A stretch of 64,000 nucleotides of DNA from Turnera subulata. Taxonomy: Eukaryota; Streptophyta; Magnoliopsida; Malpighiales; Passifloraceae. Made by a program: the position numbers and the translations under genes. Below the pieces are notes generated by a model. That model made no database searches and had not been told where the DNA came from. It saw nothing but the letters and a program-made list of their open reading frames with translations. This document shows positions 1 to 12,649 of the stretch, piece by piece. Positions within the stretch are counted from its first letter, which is position 1. Every line of letters starts with the position of its first letter. The stretch spans positions 1 through 64,000 of the forward strand of contig JAKUCV010007249.1 in NCBI GenBank assembly GCA_028386065.3. Direction: 5' to 3'.

Positions 1-289
1 CGTAGAGGAGCGGGTCTTCTTCTTGCTCTAACTGATTCGTTCCAGCTTCGTCTTGGTCTAGATGATTCGTTCCAGCAGTTGGGTGAAAGACCTCAACCGA
101 ACAAGGTACGAAATTTTGTTATACGGTTTATATGCTTCACATGTGGTTCTTGGTTTAGTTTCCTAGCTTCCGCTGCGTGTCTAGCTCATTATGAATGTCG
201 TAATAGCTTCTAGGAAACTTACAGCAACAAACATTTGCGGAAAGATTAACAGCATTATCCTTTAGATTGTACTATGAAAGTTATCATAT
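1..289. other. Left edge, origin unresolved
   Basis: This stretch precedes the hairpin array of Copia A and does not obviously match the corresponding part of Copia B, C or D. Frame 1 is open for about 35 codons and then meets AAG|GTACG, which could be a splice donor. The motif GATTCGTTCCAGC occurs twice (near 26 and 65). It may be a host exon or a diverged part of A. I cannot assign a function. Confidence 0.3.
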
Positions 290-637
290 CCAGCCCGAAG
301 CTGGCACCAACTAGAAGTTGGACGATTGATTTATTATTCACCAGCCTGAAGCTGGCACATATATAACAACTGGCACATATATAGCAGCCAAAAGTTAGCA
401 ATTTTAAATTATTAAATACACAATATTCGAGTAATTGAAACTTAACATATCCAGCTAGAAGCTGAAATGCACTAGCCTGAAGCTAGCAATTTCAAGTTAT
501 TAAATACATAATTTGCACAGCCCGAAGCTGTGACCAACTAGAAGTTGGCTAATAGATATGTAATTTACAGCTAGTATGCACCAGCCAGAAGCTGGTAAAT
601 ATATAACAGCCTGAAGCTGGCACCAATTTGAAGTTGG
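290..637 (+). repeat. Mini-hairpin array of Copia A
   Basis: Repeated 15-bp units with a five-base loop centred on GAA and self-complementary arms. Examples are CCAGC-CCGAA-GCTGG (290-304), CCAAC-TAGAA-GTTGG (307-321), CCAGC-CTGAA-GCTGG (341-355) and CTAGC-CTGAA-GCTAG (472-486). The arms differ between units but stay complementary within a unit. The same array lies at the same place in Copia B (15589-15855), C (about 25911-26045) and D (48896-49190). Confidence 0.85.
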
Positions 638-639
638 TT

Positions 640-3080
640 CATGGATTTCTTGTTTGGCATGACCGGTTGGGCCATCCCGGATCAATGATGTGCGAAATTA
701 TTTGGTCATTCATTGAAAAACTAGAAGTTTTTACAATCAATGAATTTCCATATGTTTTTTTGCTGCAAAAAAAACAAATTAATTGTTCGGCTTTCCTATG
801 ATGAGGTTGGCCTAGAATCACCAGCAAGTTTTTGGAAATAATTCAGGGATATGTACGCGGACTAATAAATCCACCCTGTTGACCATCTAGGTAATTTTAT
901 GGTTTTCATCGATGCATCGACTAGATGGTCTATTGTGTGCTTATTAGACGCAAGTTGGCATATTGCGCGCTTATTATGATTAGCCAATTGCGGGTAAACA
1001 TTCCTAATTATTTTATAAGACTATATGTCTTGATAATGCTGGTATATCTCTACAATGGATAATGTATATTGTTGGAAATAATGGTTGAACATCTGGGAGC
1101 TTATGTTCACACCAAAAACAATCTGGGTGAATTGTTCATTAAATATTTTCAATTGATTGCAAGACCATTGCTAATAAGACATTACTGTTTTTGAGAAAAT
1201 GGTATTTTACATGCAGCAGCACTTGTGTGCATCAAGCCAACAAGTTATCATAAGATCTCCCCATTTAATTGGTTCATGGTCACGAACCTAGTATCTCCCA
1301 TCTTCGGACCATTAGTTGTACTGTACATAATGCTCCACCACAGCATAGTAAAATTGGTCCTTAAAGAAGACTGGGAATATATGTTGTGTATGTTGGGTAT
1401 GTTGGTTATTAATTTGATGAAAGAGTTCACCCAACATAAGGGAGAGAAAATAAGCAGCTGAATCAAGAGTTTATTGAAATACATATCAATATCTAGTTTT
1501 TGATCCTCAAACGAATTTGTGTGAACCTGAAGTTCAAAAGATGATTCATTTGCAAAATATAAGTAAGTCAATTGCCAGACATATTTATTTGAAAAGTGTG
1601 GCCATATATACCAGCTTCAAATGCTCATACTCAAAATTGATGTTCCTGAAGAACAACTAAAGTATGCAAATAAATCTAAAGTACGCCAGAAGCGTAGAAT
1701 ATACTCGGTTCCAAAGAAAACGAAAATTCTCGTAGAGAAAAAAGAGCAAAGAGATAAGATGAAATAAGACCTCTAGTAGAGGTTCAAATTAAAAGTCTTG
1801 CAGAAGAGGTTGGTTTTTTCTGACACAATTGATAAAGTTTCAGAAGTAACTCAGGAATGAGATGGAACCGACGTAAAATAACCATCGACGGAATACTTGT
1901 TTTATTTATAATATAGTGCTAAATAAAATGAGGATCATGAACCTACATCTATTGGTGAATGTAGGCGCAGAATGATTGACAAAAATAGAGAAACGCAATT
2001 AAGGATGTGTTAGACTCGCTTGTGAAGCGAGAAATTATCGGACCTGTAGTCCGTACACCAGATGGTATAAAATTGGTCAGTCATAAAATGGGTATTTGTG
2101 CGGAAAAGAAAATAAATAGTGAGATATAAAGCACGGTTTGTAGTACAAGGTATTAATTGTGAGGAGACATACTCCCCAGTGGTGGATGCAATTATTTTTG
2201 ATAAGTCTGGCATTATATAAAAAGAATTAGAAATGCATCTAATGGATGCTATTACAACCTATTTTTATGGATCCATAAGTCATGATATATACATGAAGAT
2301 CCCTGAAGGATCCAAGTTTCCTGAAGCAATGAATTCTTGGGAATATACAAAATTAAGTTGATCTTCATATAGTTTGAACCAATTTGGATATTTATAATGA
2401 TTCTTGCATATATGCTTTATGTGTTTTATTTAATTAGTACATAAGTGAATTAACTATTATTGTTGTTGATGATTAATGATTTAGATACTATTATTGTGAC
2501 CTAAATATTATTGGAACTCCTGAAGAAGATTCCAAATGTTGTGCTATATTTTCAAGAAGAAAATTTGAGATGAAAAAATCTCATAAAAGAATTAGACTGC
2601 TCCTGAAGTACCGTATCAAAGTGCAATTTATTTTGCTAGTAACATGAAGCCTGAAGCTCTCTATTATCTTGGGGTATAATGGACATGTAATTATTTTAAC
2701 CCTGTGAGTCCAAGGAGAATATAGTTTGTTTTTGCAGGTGCAGGTTATTGATTTGATCCACATAAAGCGCAAACAGATACCTGAAGTATCATGGCAAGTA
2801 CAAAACAAAGTATTGTTGCTACCACTTTAAAAATGCAGAAGCCAGTCGAGACTGTGCTTGGCTGAAAATCTATGATGCTGCACATTCAAAATTCATATGG
2901 ATAGGATAGCAACGAATAAGCTCCAACAACAAACTATGAAGATAATGTTGCCTACATCGCCCAAATATAAAGTTGTGATGTATCAAAAGTGATCGGACAA
3001 GTCATATGTCACCAAATGTCACCAAAAATTGACAATGAAGATTGGCATGCGATGACATCAAGATATCAAGGGAGGCCAAA
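640..3080 (+). pseudogene. Copia A pol remnant (INT, RT, RNase H)
   Basis: Broken copy of a Copia polyprotein. Recognisable blocks are an integrase C-terminal segment with CIKPTSYHK (1225-1461), a region matching the start of reverse transcriptase (about 1970-2330; readable as NDWPK- and PEGSKFPEA-like words), and an RNase H segment (about 2740-2990). Stops, frameshifts and large deletions separate them: the whole stretch is about 2.4 kb, far shorter than a complete Copia pol. It cannot make a functional polyprotein. Confidence 0.75.
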
Positions 3081-3208
3081 ATGAGGGGGAGTAGAATACG
3101 CACTGCATTCTTTTTTCCTTCACCAAGTTTTTATCCCACTGGGTTTTCCTTGGTAAGATTTTTAATGAGGCAGTTATCCCAATAGCGTATTCTATCCAAA
3201 GTACAATA

Positions 3209-3221
3209 ACATAAGGGGGAG
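3209..3221 (+). promoter_or_regulatory. Polypurine tract of Copia A
   Basis: ATAAGGGGGAG directly precedes TGTTAT, the conserved 5' LTR terminus of this family. It would prime plus-strand DNA synthesis. The same arrangement (AAGGGGGAG then TGTTATAA) is seen in B at 18352-18361. Confidence 0.7.
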
Positions 3222-3463
3222 TGTTATGAAAAAAATATGGTAAATGTTAGTTGTACCTACCCAACTATCCTCCCTATATATATATATTCACTGCTTGTGC
3301 TACTGGAAGAGGAACTCCTCATTTTCTTCCTTCTCTATCAATATATCCTGTGTACAATCAATGAAGAAATGAAACACTACATTTTACTTGTCTTGCCAAA
3401 AACAAAGCTTTTTTTTCCCAAAAGCATACAACTTCATTTACATACTAAATTAATATAATAACA
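3222..3463 (+). repeat. Candidate 3' LTR of Copia A
   Basis: Starts TGTTATGAAAAAA right after the polypurine tract and reaches ATAATAACA at 3463, which resembles the TTATAACA end of the B, C and D LTRs. It contains a TATA-rich stretch (CTATATATATATATTC, near 3284). The right end is tentative because no second LTR is in the window. Confidence 0.5.
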
Positions 3464-4390
3464 AGACATACGATCTTATACTAACACAACTGGCACAAAT
3501 TATAATAATTAGGAAAGCTAAAATATTTTGAAAAGTCTGAAAAATAAAATTAAATATTACATAAATACCCGAGCGTAAAATAAAACGAAACAGTTGGATG
3601 GAGGCGCAAAGAGCTAGCCTCGCTGATGACTTACACCAAGTACAACTTAACTTAACACTAAAGAATAGGGTAGTAATCCTCATAACAGGGGCATCCTGCT
3701 AATATAGAATGTGCTACCCAGACTACAATTAGAACTAGTTGTTGCTCCAGGATGTCTAACCAGCAACACTTCAACAAATGGTAAAGACCCGCACTTGAGA
3801 TCTTTGCTCTGATTTAGCCAATAAAAACAACTGTATCAAATTGGAACTAATGGAAGGGTCCAACACAATCCAAGCAACTAGATTGGATTTGTCGCCTTCA
3901 TCGTCACCATCCCCTACACTGTCGCCGCTGCTCCTGCCGCTCTCCAACATAGCCTTTAACAGTGGTAGTTGCATGAAACAAAGATCAAGACAATCGATCA
4001 AAGAACCACTAGCTTGTATTAAGCTTCAAAATTTTTCACACACACAATATATTGAGCACTTGGTGTGCAATTATTCAAAGCCTTTTTTTTTGGAAAAGGA
4101 AGGCCGAGGAGGAGGTAGCAATGTCCCATATCCCAAAGGCTGCAAAAAAGAAGCCACATCGGGTTAATGAACGCGGTTGCCGAGCTAGTCACGAAAATGC
4201 AGGATGCGTTCCCAATCACAGCTTCAGCCTCAAGGCCAAGCTGGAAGAGACTGGCAAGAAAGACTTAGGTGGGTTATTAGCCATCCACGGTGGAACTAAT
4301 CGAAGCTTTTGATACAGAGGAAGAAGCTCGACTCAGTGGCAGTTTAGATACTGATGCAGAGATACAAAGTAGGAAAGACAAGGTCGCGGT
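3464..4390. other. Flank with weak coding remnant
   Basis: No complete gene is recognised. Frame-open stretches lie at 3841-4167 and 4052-4312. A third, 4279-4390, is interrupted exactly at the insertion point of the solo LTR (4391) and continues in frame for about 13 codons on the other side (from 9323) before a stop. The peptide words include ELIEAFDTEEEARLSGS. I do not recognise the family. It may be an exon of a destroyed host gene or chance. Confidence 0.3.
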
Positions 4391-7300
4391 TGATGTGATA
4401 TTTTTACGTGTGACTTTTCAAATTTATAATTCTTGATCAATTCACAACACGACACACAAATATCTCACGAGTAAACGCAACGATTTTTAACTGCAAGCAT
4501 ACAGTACACTATCAAGGTCGATCCACGGAATAAGGGAAATTACTATCTAAATCACAACTTATGATTATCTAGGCAAATCAATTAAAAGATGGTGTAGGGT
4601 GATGTCGACTAGGCTAAAAGAAAAGAAATAAAATTGCAAACTTATTCTAAAGTAAAGTTCTATCAATATCTAAAGCAATCTAGGAAATCGGAATTCATAC
4701 AATTACTTTCTAGGTATATTATTCATGGATGTCTATTTTTACTGTTGATGTGTGATTGTGGGCAATTTTTTCTAATGTCTTAATCCTCAACTCTCGCATG
4801 TTGAATCAAATATTCAGCAAAGATTACTACCTAGCTCTCGCATAGCCTAGCATCCATACTAAACTTATTAAGCACAAAACAATCAATCAAGCCCTATGAA
4901 ACTATCAGCTCTCGCATATTTTAGCATCAATCAATCTATGTTCTTCTAGGTATCATCATATAAATCACGCAGCTCTCGCATCTTGCAATCAATAAGAATC
5001 AATCCAAAGTAGATATAAATTTGGCACACATAGATTGAACAATCAACACAATCAATTGAATAAACATCAATCCATAGATAATAAAATCATAGAAGTAATT
5101 GGCTACATCCCTAATCCTAGATTAGAGAATTATTTCCTCACAATAAAATAGCAATCAATCAAAATCTCACAAGAATTCATCATGTAATCAATTTAACAGA
5201 AAGAAAAACGAATAAAAGAGAGAGTAGAGAAGTCGGGTAGCCGATTTGTGTTGGTGATGATAGCGTCGACTTGTGCTCCTCTTGGTGTCGATTTCTACTG
5301 CAATTGGACTGGTGATTCTGTGGCTCTGAACCTTCAAATCTTGCTGGAAAAACATTGAATTATTGTGGGGAATAACCTTTGAAATTGGATGAGGAATTCG
5401 GCACCACCTAGAGGATCCAAAAGAGTAGAAAACCCTAACCCTACTAGTGTGTGTGACCTAATAACTAACCAATTCAGCAGAGCTTCGCCCTATGACTTCT
5501 TCCTCCTGAATATGTTGACCTAGGGGGTCCTTTTAAATACTGACTTTAGCTGTTGGTGTAATGCCCCGGATTTTCATAATTTAATTTATAGAATTTTCAG
5601 AATTTTTATTCCAATTTTACCCTCGATGTATTTTCGGGTTTTTGGTTGTAGAAATTAATTATTTTCCTTGGAAATGTTCATTTTAAGTGGGTATTAAAGG
5701 GTGTTCGAGATTCGTCGGGTTTGAGAACCTGTTTCGGGGTGAAACGGGGTTTATCGTAGTTCAAATCAAAACTGCGTGGTTTTGGGAATGTAGAGAGGAA
5801 AAAAAAACTAACTAACAAGCGAAGGGGATGTTGACCAGGGCGGGTTGACCGTGCCTTAGTCCAAAACGACACCGTTTTTGGACCGGCCGATCAAGCCCTA
5901 AAACCCTCTTTTATTTCTTCTCCTTTTCCTTCTCTTTTCTTTCTTCCCTCTTTTCTCCACACCTGACGGCACCTCACCCTAATCTCTCTCTCTCTCTTTC
6001 TCTCTCCCGTGTGCTCTCACGTTGCTGCCGCCATTCTTTTTCTTCATCTTCTTCTCCTCGTCGCGCAGCCGCTACGCGCTTCTCAAACCGGCATCACCGT
6101 GTTGCTGCATCGAGGAGAGGAGGGGCTCGGTGCTCCGGGGCGGAAAACTCGAGGAAGGAGCTCGAACTGCCGTTGTTGTTTACGCAGGTAGGCCGCCGTC
6201 CTTCTCTTCTTCCTTTCCCTCACTTTATTCTGGTGACGAGAAGAGGGGTTGTTAATTGGGTTTTTATTTTGTGGTGGTTCGGGTTTTGTGTTGGTTGGCT
6301 GGGTGATTTGCAGGCCGTGGTGTTTGGTTGGGTCTGCTGCGAGTCGTCTTGGTGTTCGCCGGAGCAGGTTCTTCTGCAGGTGGTGATTCCGGCCGGCAGT
6401 GGTGGTTTGGAGCCGGAGAGCGCATGGTTGTTTTGTCTCGGGTCAGTGGTCGGCATCTGCTCGGGACGGTGGTGGCTTGCTGTTTTGGTTTCCGGGCAGT
6501 GATTGTGCGAGTACCGGATTCAGATTAGAAGTTGCTTGACGTGTTCGGTATTGACAACAAGTTTGTTTCCGTGTAAGGTTCCACGATCACCTTCCTCTCT
6601 TCAATTCGTTGTGGGTTTGTGTTCTTGCGTTGATTTTGGTTGAGAATGTTGGTTCTTTTGGTTGTCCCGGTAATGACAGAGCTGTGGTGGTGGTTGCTGT
6701 GTTTTTCCGGCGAGTTGACCGGAATCCGAAGAAGCTCGGGATTTTCCGGCGAGGGCTTAGGTCTCTATTCGGGCAAACAGTAATTTCACGGAATTAACGG
6801 TATTTATTCCCGGTTTTTAGTCTCGGATTTATTTGTATATAATGATGGATTTAATCGAGTTAATATACATTTAATGTAATTGAGACTTAGTGGAAACCGT
6901 GTGCGGGGGTATGAGTGTGTGTGGCTGGAAATTTACCGACACGGATAGAATCTTAGGTCGTTTAACTCTTGGGCTCGGGAATGACCTTAGAACGGCATTT
7001 AGGAAAACCGGATCCAGGCCTAACAACCTAACTCTTTAGCACAAGTATGTTATTCTGGACTGTAAGATATGGGCTCAAGGCCCAATAACATAAATGGATA
7101 GTCTCAGATTTAAGGAGATGGGCTTTAGGCCCGGGAACTCGTTATGAACATAAGGAATGGGCCTTAGGCCCGGGAATAGTTTATGGACTTAGTTGAGCTT
7201 AAGCCCGGAGCACCTTAGGTCCCAATCTCTTTGGAGTTACCCTGTTGAGCTTAGACCTTGAAATCATATAACCGGATAGTTAGGGTCGGGTTTTTACTCA

Positions 7301-9317
7301 GCATATAAGTATCATGCATGCACGGTTTGTTATAATTGTTTTGTAATTATTGTGTGTGCCGGTATTCAGGCACGGGTAACACCTCGGGAGCTGGAGGATA
7401 TGTTTTGGGAAAAGCTCTACAGGATAATCGTCGTTGAGGTGACTTTATAAGTCTTTTTATGTTCGTTTGCATGTGCTTGTTGGTTTGGTTTGTCTGAGTT
7501 ACATGCCTTGTTTGCTAACATGCCATGATCTGTACTGTGTGCCTGTGTTTTACTATTTGTTGGTCGAGCATGATTTGTTTAACTGTTATGAGATATAACA
7601 TGTGATATGATTTTAGGTGATCTATGTGAAGTGTTGTGGGTTGGAAACCCGGATGTTGATTTAATGAATAATTCACACAACCCTGATAAATCATAACTTT
7701 TGGCACACATGAACTCTTAAGTATGAATAAGAATAATATACAATAAAAGATATACTACTGTGGGCTGATGACCGGTTGGTTCGAGCGGGAAGTGATACCC
7801 CTCGGGATTGCATGCGGGATAGCATGGTATATGCGGTTTAGCATATGGGCCTGTGATGACCGGTTCTACCTCCCCCTTTCTACCTCCCTCTTTCTCTTTG
7901 TCTCTCTCTCTCTCTGTGATTGTATTTGTGCTATATGCCTGGTTATATTAGGCTTATGCCCTGGTTGTCTCATGAGACGGGACCCAACTCGACACACACA
8001 ATAGGGGCCCTAAGTAATAAATATAATAATAAAATTAACACACAAAAAGATGTAATACATAAACTATCTGCTTATATGTTGTTGGCATGTTGGTACTGGT
8101 TATTGTGTGTTTGCTTACTAGTGCTTGTTTCTCTACACTCCTTTCGAGCTTGCTTTGCACACCTACATAACTAGATTTATACTGCTCACTGAGTAGGCGA
8201 CTCACATTATCGCCACCGTTGTTTTTTAGACCCTTAGTTAGCGTGCCGCTTCCTTTTTCCTTGCCAGAGTACAGACGTGGATATCCCAGCAGGTAGTTGT
8301 GCTTCTTCTCCCGGTTGGATCCATAGAGACGACATGCATATCATTTTCTTCTCTTGTTTTTATTTTATCTTTATCTTCCGCTGCATTGGAATCTGTTGAG
8401 ATGTCATTCTTGTTTTTATTACATTGTCGGCGGGTTGCCGGGGTTTGATACTTGATGTTGTTTCGGCTGTTTGCCGGGTTGATTTATGGCTTGATAAGCC
8501 GGTCTATTCTTGTTCTTCTATGACATCTCAGTTTAGTAAGGTACACGGATAATGTTTTTGGCATTGATTTACGTATCCCGGGTTTTAGGAGCATTTTGGT
8601 AAATTTCTTTAATTTAACTATTTTATTTTGTAAATTCGGGATACGGGCGTTTCAGTTGGAAGTCGGTGGGGTACTCCTTCTTTGAATGGAAATTGAATTC
8701 TTGACTTGCACTCCAAGTTGGACTTTTACGAGTTTTCTGACCCGAAAATTGCATGCCACTTTGCTCCTAGAAGAAGTTCGAACTGGGTGTTGGGATCTTC
8801 CAAAAAGTTCTCTATAATTCTCTCAGCTTTCTTTTCATAAAAAGAAATCTTCAATTGGATTTCTGTAGCTCAAGTTATCGCCGAAATACTGGGCCTGGGT
8901 CGGTACAAAAAAATCTGCATCCTGGGCTAGATTAAAAAAATTATTGATCCTTGTAGACACATCCAACAATTATGAAATTTAATCCATAGAAAGCTCTGGA
9001 AGTCTAGTTTTGTCTCCAATTGGTCTCACTTAATTTAGATGCCTAGAACTCTCGAAATCTCCAAAATAGTCGGCTGTGCTCACTGCAGAAAGTTTCCTAA
9101 ATTGGGCCTGGTTTCCAAACTTGGCTAAAAAACTTCCATTCTTCAATAAAAACGATAAATTCCTGATAAAAATACTTAATCAGCAAAATTGAAGTACTAA
9201 TTGACTCAATTCATAAAAACACATAATAATATAAAGATTATACACATAATTGACACAGAAAACATAGTAAAAGCCATTCAAAACCGTCATAAAAATACTA
9301 ACATTTAGATGTTATCA
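4391..9317 (-). mobile_element. Solo-LTR-like unit, interrupted by nested solo LTR
   Basis: Bounded by TGATGTGATA at 4391 and GTTATCA at 9317. The flanking 5-bp repeats are GCGGT (4386-4390) and ACGGT (9318-9322), one mismatch. Without the nested insert the unit is about 1.8 kb. Its left part contains the motif 'TATCAAGGTCGATCCACGG' and a run of short blocks with AGCTCTCGCAT, a pattern common in long LTRs of plant retrotransposons. No coding region is seen. The minus orientation follows the usual layout of such LTRs and is an inference. Confidence 0.6.
5557..8654 (+). mobile_element. Nested solo LTR, gypsy-like (possibly Tekay/Del)
   Basis: Begins TGTAATGCCCCGG and ends CGGGCGTTTCA, with a perfect 5-bp TSD GTTGG at 5552-5556 and 8655-8659. 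At 3.1 kb with TG...CA ends and no pol, it fits a solo LTR. The long size, the 'CACTGAGTAGGCGACTCA' region (about 8189-8206) and the AGCAGGTAGTTG motif (about 8289) recall LTRs of Tekay/Del chromoviruses; that family call is from memory. A CT-rich stretch (5930-6010) followed by GC-rich sequence suggests promoter and leader. ORFs such as 6011-6502 are probably incidental. Confidence 0.7.
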
Positions 9318-9322
9318 ACGGT

Positions 9323-10424
9323 ATCTCTAGAGCTCAAGGAGTATTCTGTGAAGGGATAGTCAGGCTTCTCTCTGTGAGGATTATGAGAAGGCCATGACTT
9401 TTTTGTCACTGCAATGCGAGAAGCAACGATCCTTTACCTGTAGTTGCAGGTAGTTGTTTCAAATTGTTTTTGTTTTATGTTGCTGATGTTCTCTTTCTTA
9501 TGATGACTAGTATGGAAGGGTCTAATTATAGAAGCTCAAGTGGGAGGTTGCCAATCTTGCACAAACGTGGTTCTCGGGAGTTCGAGCTGTGGCCAGGTTT
9601 GTTCTTCCATCTCTGGTGAGATCGTTTCAAGTGTATAGCACTAGAGTGTTTCACTCTACTTTTGAGTAGATGCTCCATCACTCACTGCATTCATGCACTC
9701 CGGAGGTTGCCCAGTTTCACTATACGGCCTTGCTCAAGAACATTCATAGATCCTACTGCAACTTAATGGACCACCTTGACTGTTTTAATGTTTATGTTTC
9801 TACACTGCTCTTGCAATTTGTTTTCTTTCTGACTTCGGTCTTAAGCGGTATAAGGGTTGGCAAAATTGAGCTTATGAAATGGTTTGTCTTTGCATACCAT
9901 TTCAAATTTCAAGTTGCTTATTATAACCCTATCCCAGACTTCTTATTCGCTTCGTATCATGTTGTAATGTTGTTTTTGAACTATGGTTGTATGGTGTTTT
10001 CACCCGCTATTTATATCATGCTATGTTTTAACCGATTAAAAAAAAATCTTTATTCTCCAATCAAAGGAGACAAAACAAACACCTTATTGTAGTTTTCATT
10101 TTGAAAAAAACTCACTAGCAATACGTTTGACAAGCTATTGAGGAGGAAGAAGAAGGTGAATAGTACTCAGATTGAGAGCATTTCTAATTTTTTAAAACCA
10201 GTGGTTCTATAAGATTTTTTTTTTTATCTCTATCTCCCATTACTCTTATAAAAAATGATTTTAGCTCTCTAATATAAAATTTTGAGATCTAAATTAGAAT
10301 GCTACTATACGCCAAAAAAAAATAGATTGTTCTGGGGATTTGACAAATATTTGAAGTAATTTTTCATTTTTTAAAAAAACTATCAATAAATGAGTCCAAA
10401 TATGTAGGTTTGATTGAAAGAACA
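9323..10424. other. Gene-poor stretch
   Basis: Contains the right-hand half of the ORF split by the solo LTR (9323-9362), a second short open stretch (about 9380-9450, words such as DYEKAMTFLSLQ), and a 140-codon ORF (9670-10092) of hydrophobic AT-rich composition with no recognisable domain. I see no complete gene. Confidence 0.3.
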
Positions 10425-10434
10425 AAATTTAAAA

Positions 10435-11958
10435 GGGTTAAGCACCTTTTTGGGCCCTCGAGTTTCGCGTTTGTCCTATTCTTATACCAGCGAGTTTTGT
10501 TGTCCCTTTTAGGTACCCTGGGTTTCAGTTTTTTGCTCTTTTCTATGCCTCGGGCAGCTTGATTGATGACGTGGCCAGTTGCCCGGGCAGACCTGACACG
10601 TGTCACTCTAGCATTGGACCACGTCGGAAAAAGTGGGACCCACCTTATCCCTCAGAATTTTTTTTCCCGAAAATTCGTTTTCTTATTTTTAAAATTCCTT
10701 ACCGGCTGGTTGGCCCGATTTTATTTCTGGTTCGCCCAATACGACTCAACTAATAAAATCCACCCAATCAATTTAAGGTTTTTATTTATTTCTTTTTCTT
10801 CTTTTTTTGGTCTTTTTTCTTTTCTTCTTCTTCCTCCCCTTGTCCTCGCCTTCGCCCGCCGCAGCAACGTCCCCTCCGGCCGCCTCGTCTCCTCCTCCCA
10901 CATTGCCGTCAGGTGCATCCCTTCCTTCTCCTCCTCCTCCAACATCTCTTCTTATTAGGTCTTTCGACCAGCCCCCAATAAAACATATACACAAACACTC
11001 AAAAAAAAACCACCATCCTCAGCAGATCAAATCGCCGGAACCAAGCGGCTTTTTTTGTTTCTTTTTATAGAAAAGTCTATATTGATGACGGTAGTAGTAA
11101 ATAGAAAAGAGATGATGGATCAAATCAAAGGTCCATGGAGCCCCAAGGAAGACAAGGCGTTACAGAACCTGGTCCTCAGGTGGAGCACCGCGCCTTCACC
11201 CCGGAGAAGGACGAGACCATCATTCGCGCCCACGCCCGCTTCGGCAACAAGTGGGCCACCATCGCCCGCCACCTCAACGGCTGCGCCGACAACACCATCA
11301 AGAACCATTGAAATTCCACCCTCAAAAGGAAATGCTCACCCTCCTCCGCCGCCGAAGCCAGTTTTGGCTACAAAGGGATTTCGAGAAGGCGGAGAGGCCG
11401 CCTTTGAAGAGGTCGATGAGTGCGGGCTCGGGTGACCGGGCTTTAAATGAGCCCCGGCAGCCCCTCCGGATCTGTTGTCGGCGATTCCAGTGCCCCAGGC
11501 GGATTGTTCAGGTCGGTTTCGTTGGTGTGTAGAGTTTGGTGGCATTTTGGGTGTGGTGAGAGGGAGGAAGAAGAACAGGGGAAAAAAAGAGAAAAAGAAA
11601 GCCCATTGTTTAAATTGAAGTGGTTGTTGGGGTTGAGTTGGTAGGGCGAGGCGAACCGGTGAAAAATCTGGCCAACCAACCGGTAAGGAATTTTAAAAAT
11701 AAGAAAATGAATTTTCGAATTTTCGGGAAAAAAATTCTTAGGGATAAGGTGGGCCCTACTTTTTCCCGGCGTGGTCCAATGCTAGAGTGACACGTGTCAG
11801 GTCTGCCCGGGCAACTGGCCACGTCATCGGCCCGGCTGCCCAAGGCATAGAAAAGAGCCAAAAACTAAAACCCAGGATACCTAAAAGGGACAACAAAACT
11901 CGCGGATATAGGAATAGGACAAACGCAAAACCCGAGGGCCCAAAAAGGTGCTTAACCC
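10435..11958. mobile_element. MULE with captured MYB fragment (Pack-MULE)
   Basis: Long terminal inverted repeats of roughly 300 bp start GGGTTAAGCACC (10435) and end GGTGCTTAACCC (11958). The flanking 10-bp repeats, AAATTTAAAA (10425-10434) and AACCTTAAAA (11959-11968), have two mismatches, which suits a Mutator-like element of some age. No transposase is present, so it is non-autonomous. The interior is GC-rich and carries pieces of an R2R3-MYB gene between the TIRs, the hallmark of a Pack-MULE. Confidence 0.8.
11111..11520 (+). pseudogene. R2R3-MYB fragment, subgroup 22-like
   Basis: The start reads DQIKGPWSPKEDKALQNLV, the beginning of a MYB R2 repeat. After a deletion that removes most of R2, the sequence reads AFTPEKDETIIRAHARFGNK (about 11190-11250) and continues as WATIARHLNG and NTIKNHW, a nearly complete R3 repeat. 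Further on are ERPPLKRSMSAGSG and MSPGSPSGS (11447), matching the C-terminal motifs of the MYB44/70/73/77 group (subgroup 22). Frameshifts separate the blocks: R3 stops in one frame and the tail lies in others. R3 would bind DNA in the parent gene. Here the fragment cannot encode an intact factor, though a transcript could be a source of small RNA. Confidence 0.8.
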
Positions 11959-11968
11959 AACCTTAAAA

Positions 11969-12644
11969 CCCAAACAAGACTTTATAACTTTTTCTTCCCA
12001 TTTCTTTCCATGACCCGATTTAAGAAAAAGTAATTCACGTGATTGAACCCAAAAGGTCAAGGTGGCTAACGAAAGCAACGGAAGAATTAACAATCATGTT
12101 TTAATTCCCTATTTTATTGTTACAACAAGAGCCAGAACTTTTTATATAAAGTTATTAGATATCTGAAAATCTTGCTACTAGTTCAACCGCAATTACGTAA
12201 ACATTCAAATAATTTTAATTTATTTTTTTATTAGTTTCAATAAAGTTGCTCTTTAACAATTAATTAGTTTTGTTTCTTCAACTCCGAAGGCAGGAAGTCC
12301 ACAAAAGCTGTATACAAATATCAAAGAAATCCAATAAATTTTTCTGAGGAAATTGGAAAACTGTTTCCAATAATTAACCATTGTATATACTATGGGAAGT
12401 ACATATAATTCTAAGATGAGAATATGAGTTGAAAACTAAATAAAAAGAGTTGGAAACTAAAAATAGATGGATTCAATAATTTTTTTTAAGTAAGGTTTTA
12501 AATTCAACTCTTATAAATTTTAAAAATTAATATTAGAAATTTTATTTTTAGTGGAGCATTGGTTAGAACTTAGAATCCTATGGCTTTTTGCAGCTGATTT
12601 GATGAAAAACTCATACTTTTCCTATTCTCAGAGGCAAAAAAGAT
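11969..12644. other. AT-rich intergenic stretch
   Basis: No coding sequence, RNA gene or repeat recognised between the MULE TSD and Copia B. Confidence 0.5.
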
Positions 12645-12649
12645 GTAAT

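Larger units (their letters stand above)
290..3463 (+). mobile_element. Copia A, decayed, left part outside window
   Basis: Ty1/copia retrotransposon of the TNT1-94-like type, plus orientation. In order it holds a hairpin-repeat array (290-637), integrase, reverse transcriptase and RNase H remnants broken by stops and deletions (640-3080), two purine-rich tracts (3083-3093 and 3214-3221), and a candidate 3' LTR from 3222. The conserved segment ending in PPT and then 'TTCACCAAGTTTTTATCCCA' is shared with B, C and D. The antisense 227-aa ORF of the other copies is not present in the visible part. Confidence 0.8.

Noticed and set aside
6011..6502. 163-codon ORF in the nested solo LTR
   Set aside because: No recognisable domain, overlapping ORFs in other frames, GC-rich leader-like composition.
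9670..10092. 140-codon ORF as a membrane protein gene
   Set aside because: Hydrophobic AT-rich composition, no promoter or homology seen; probably chance.
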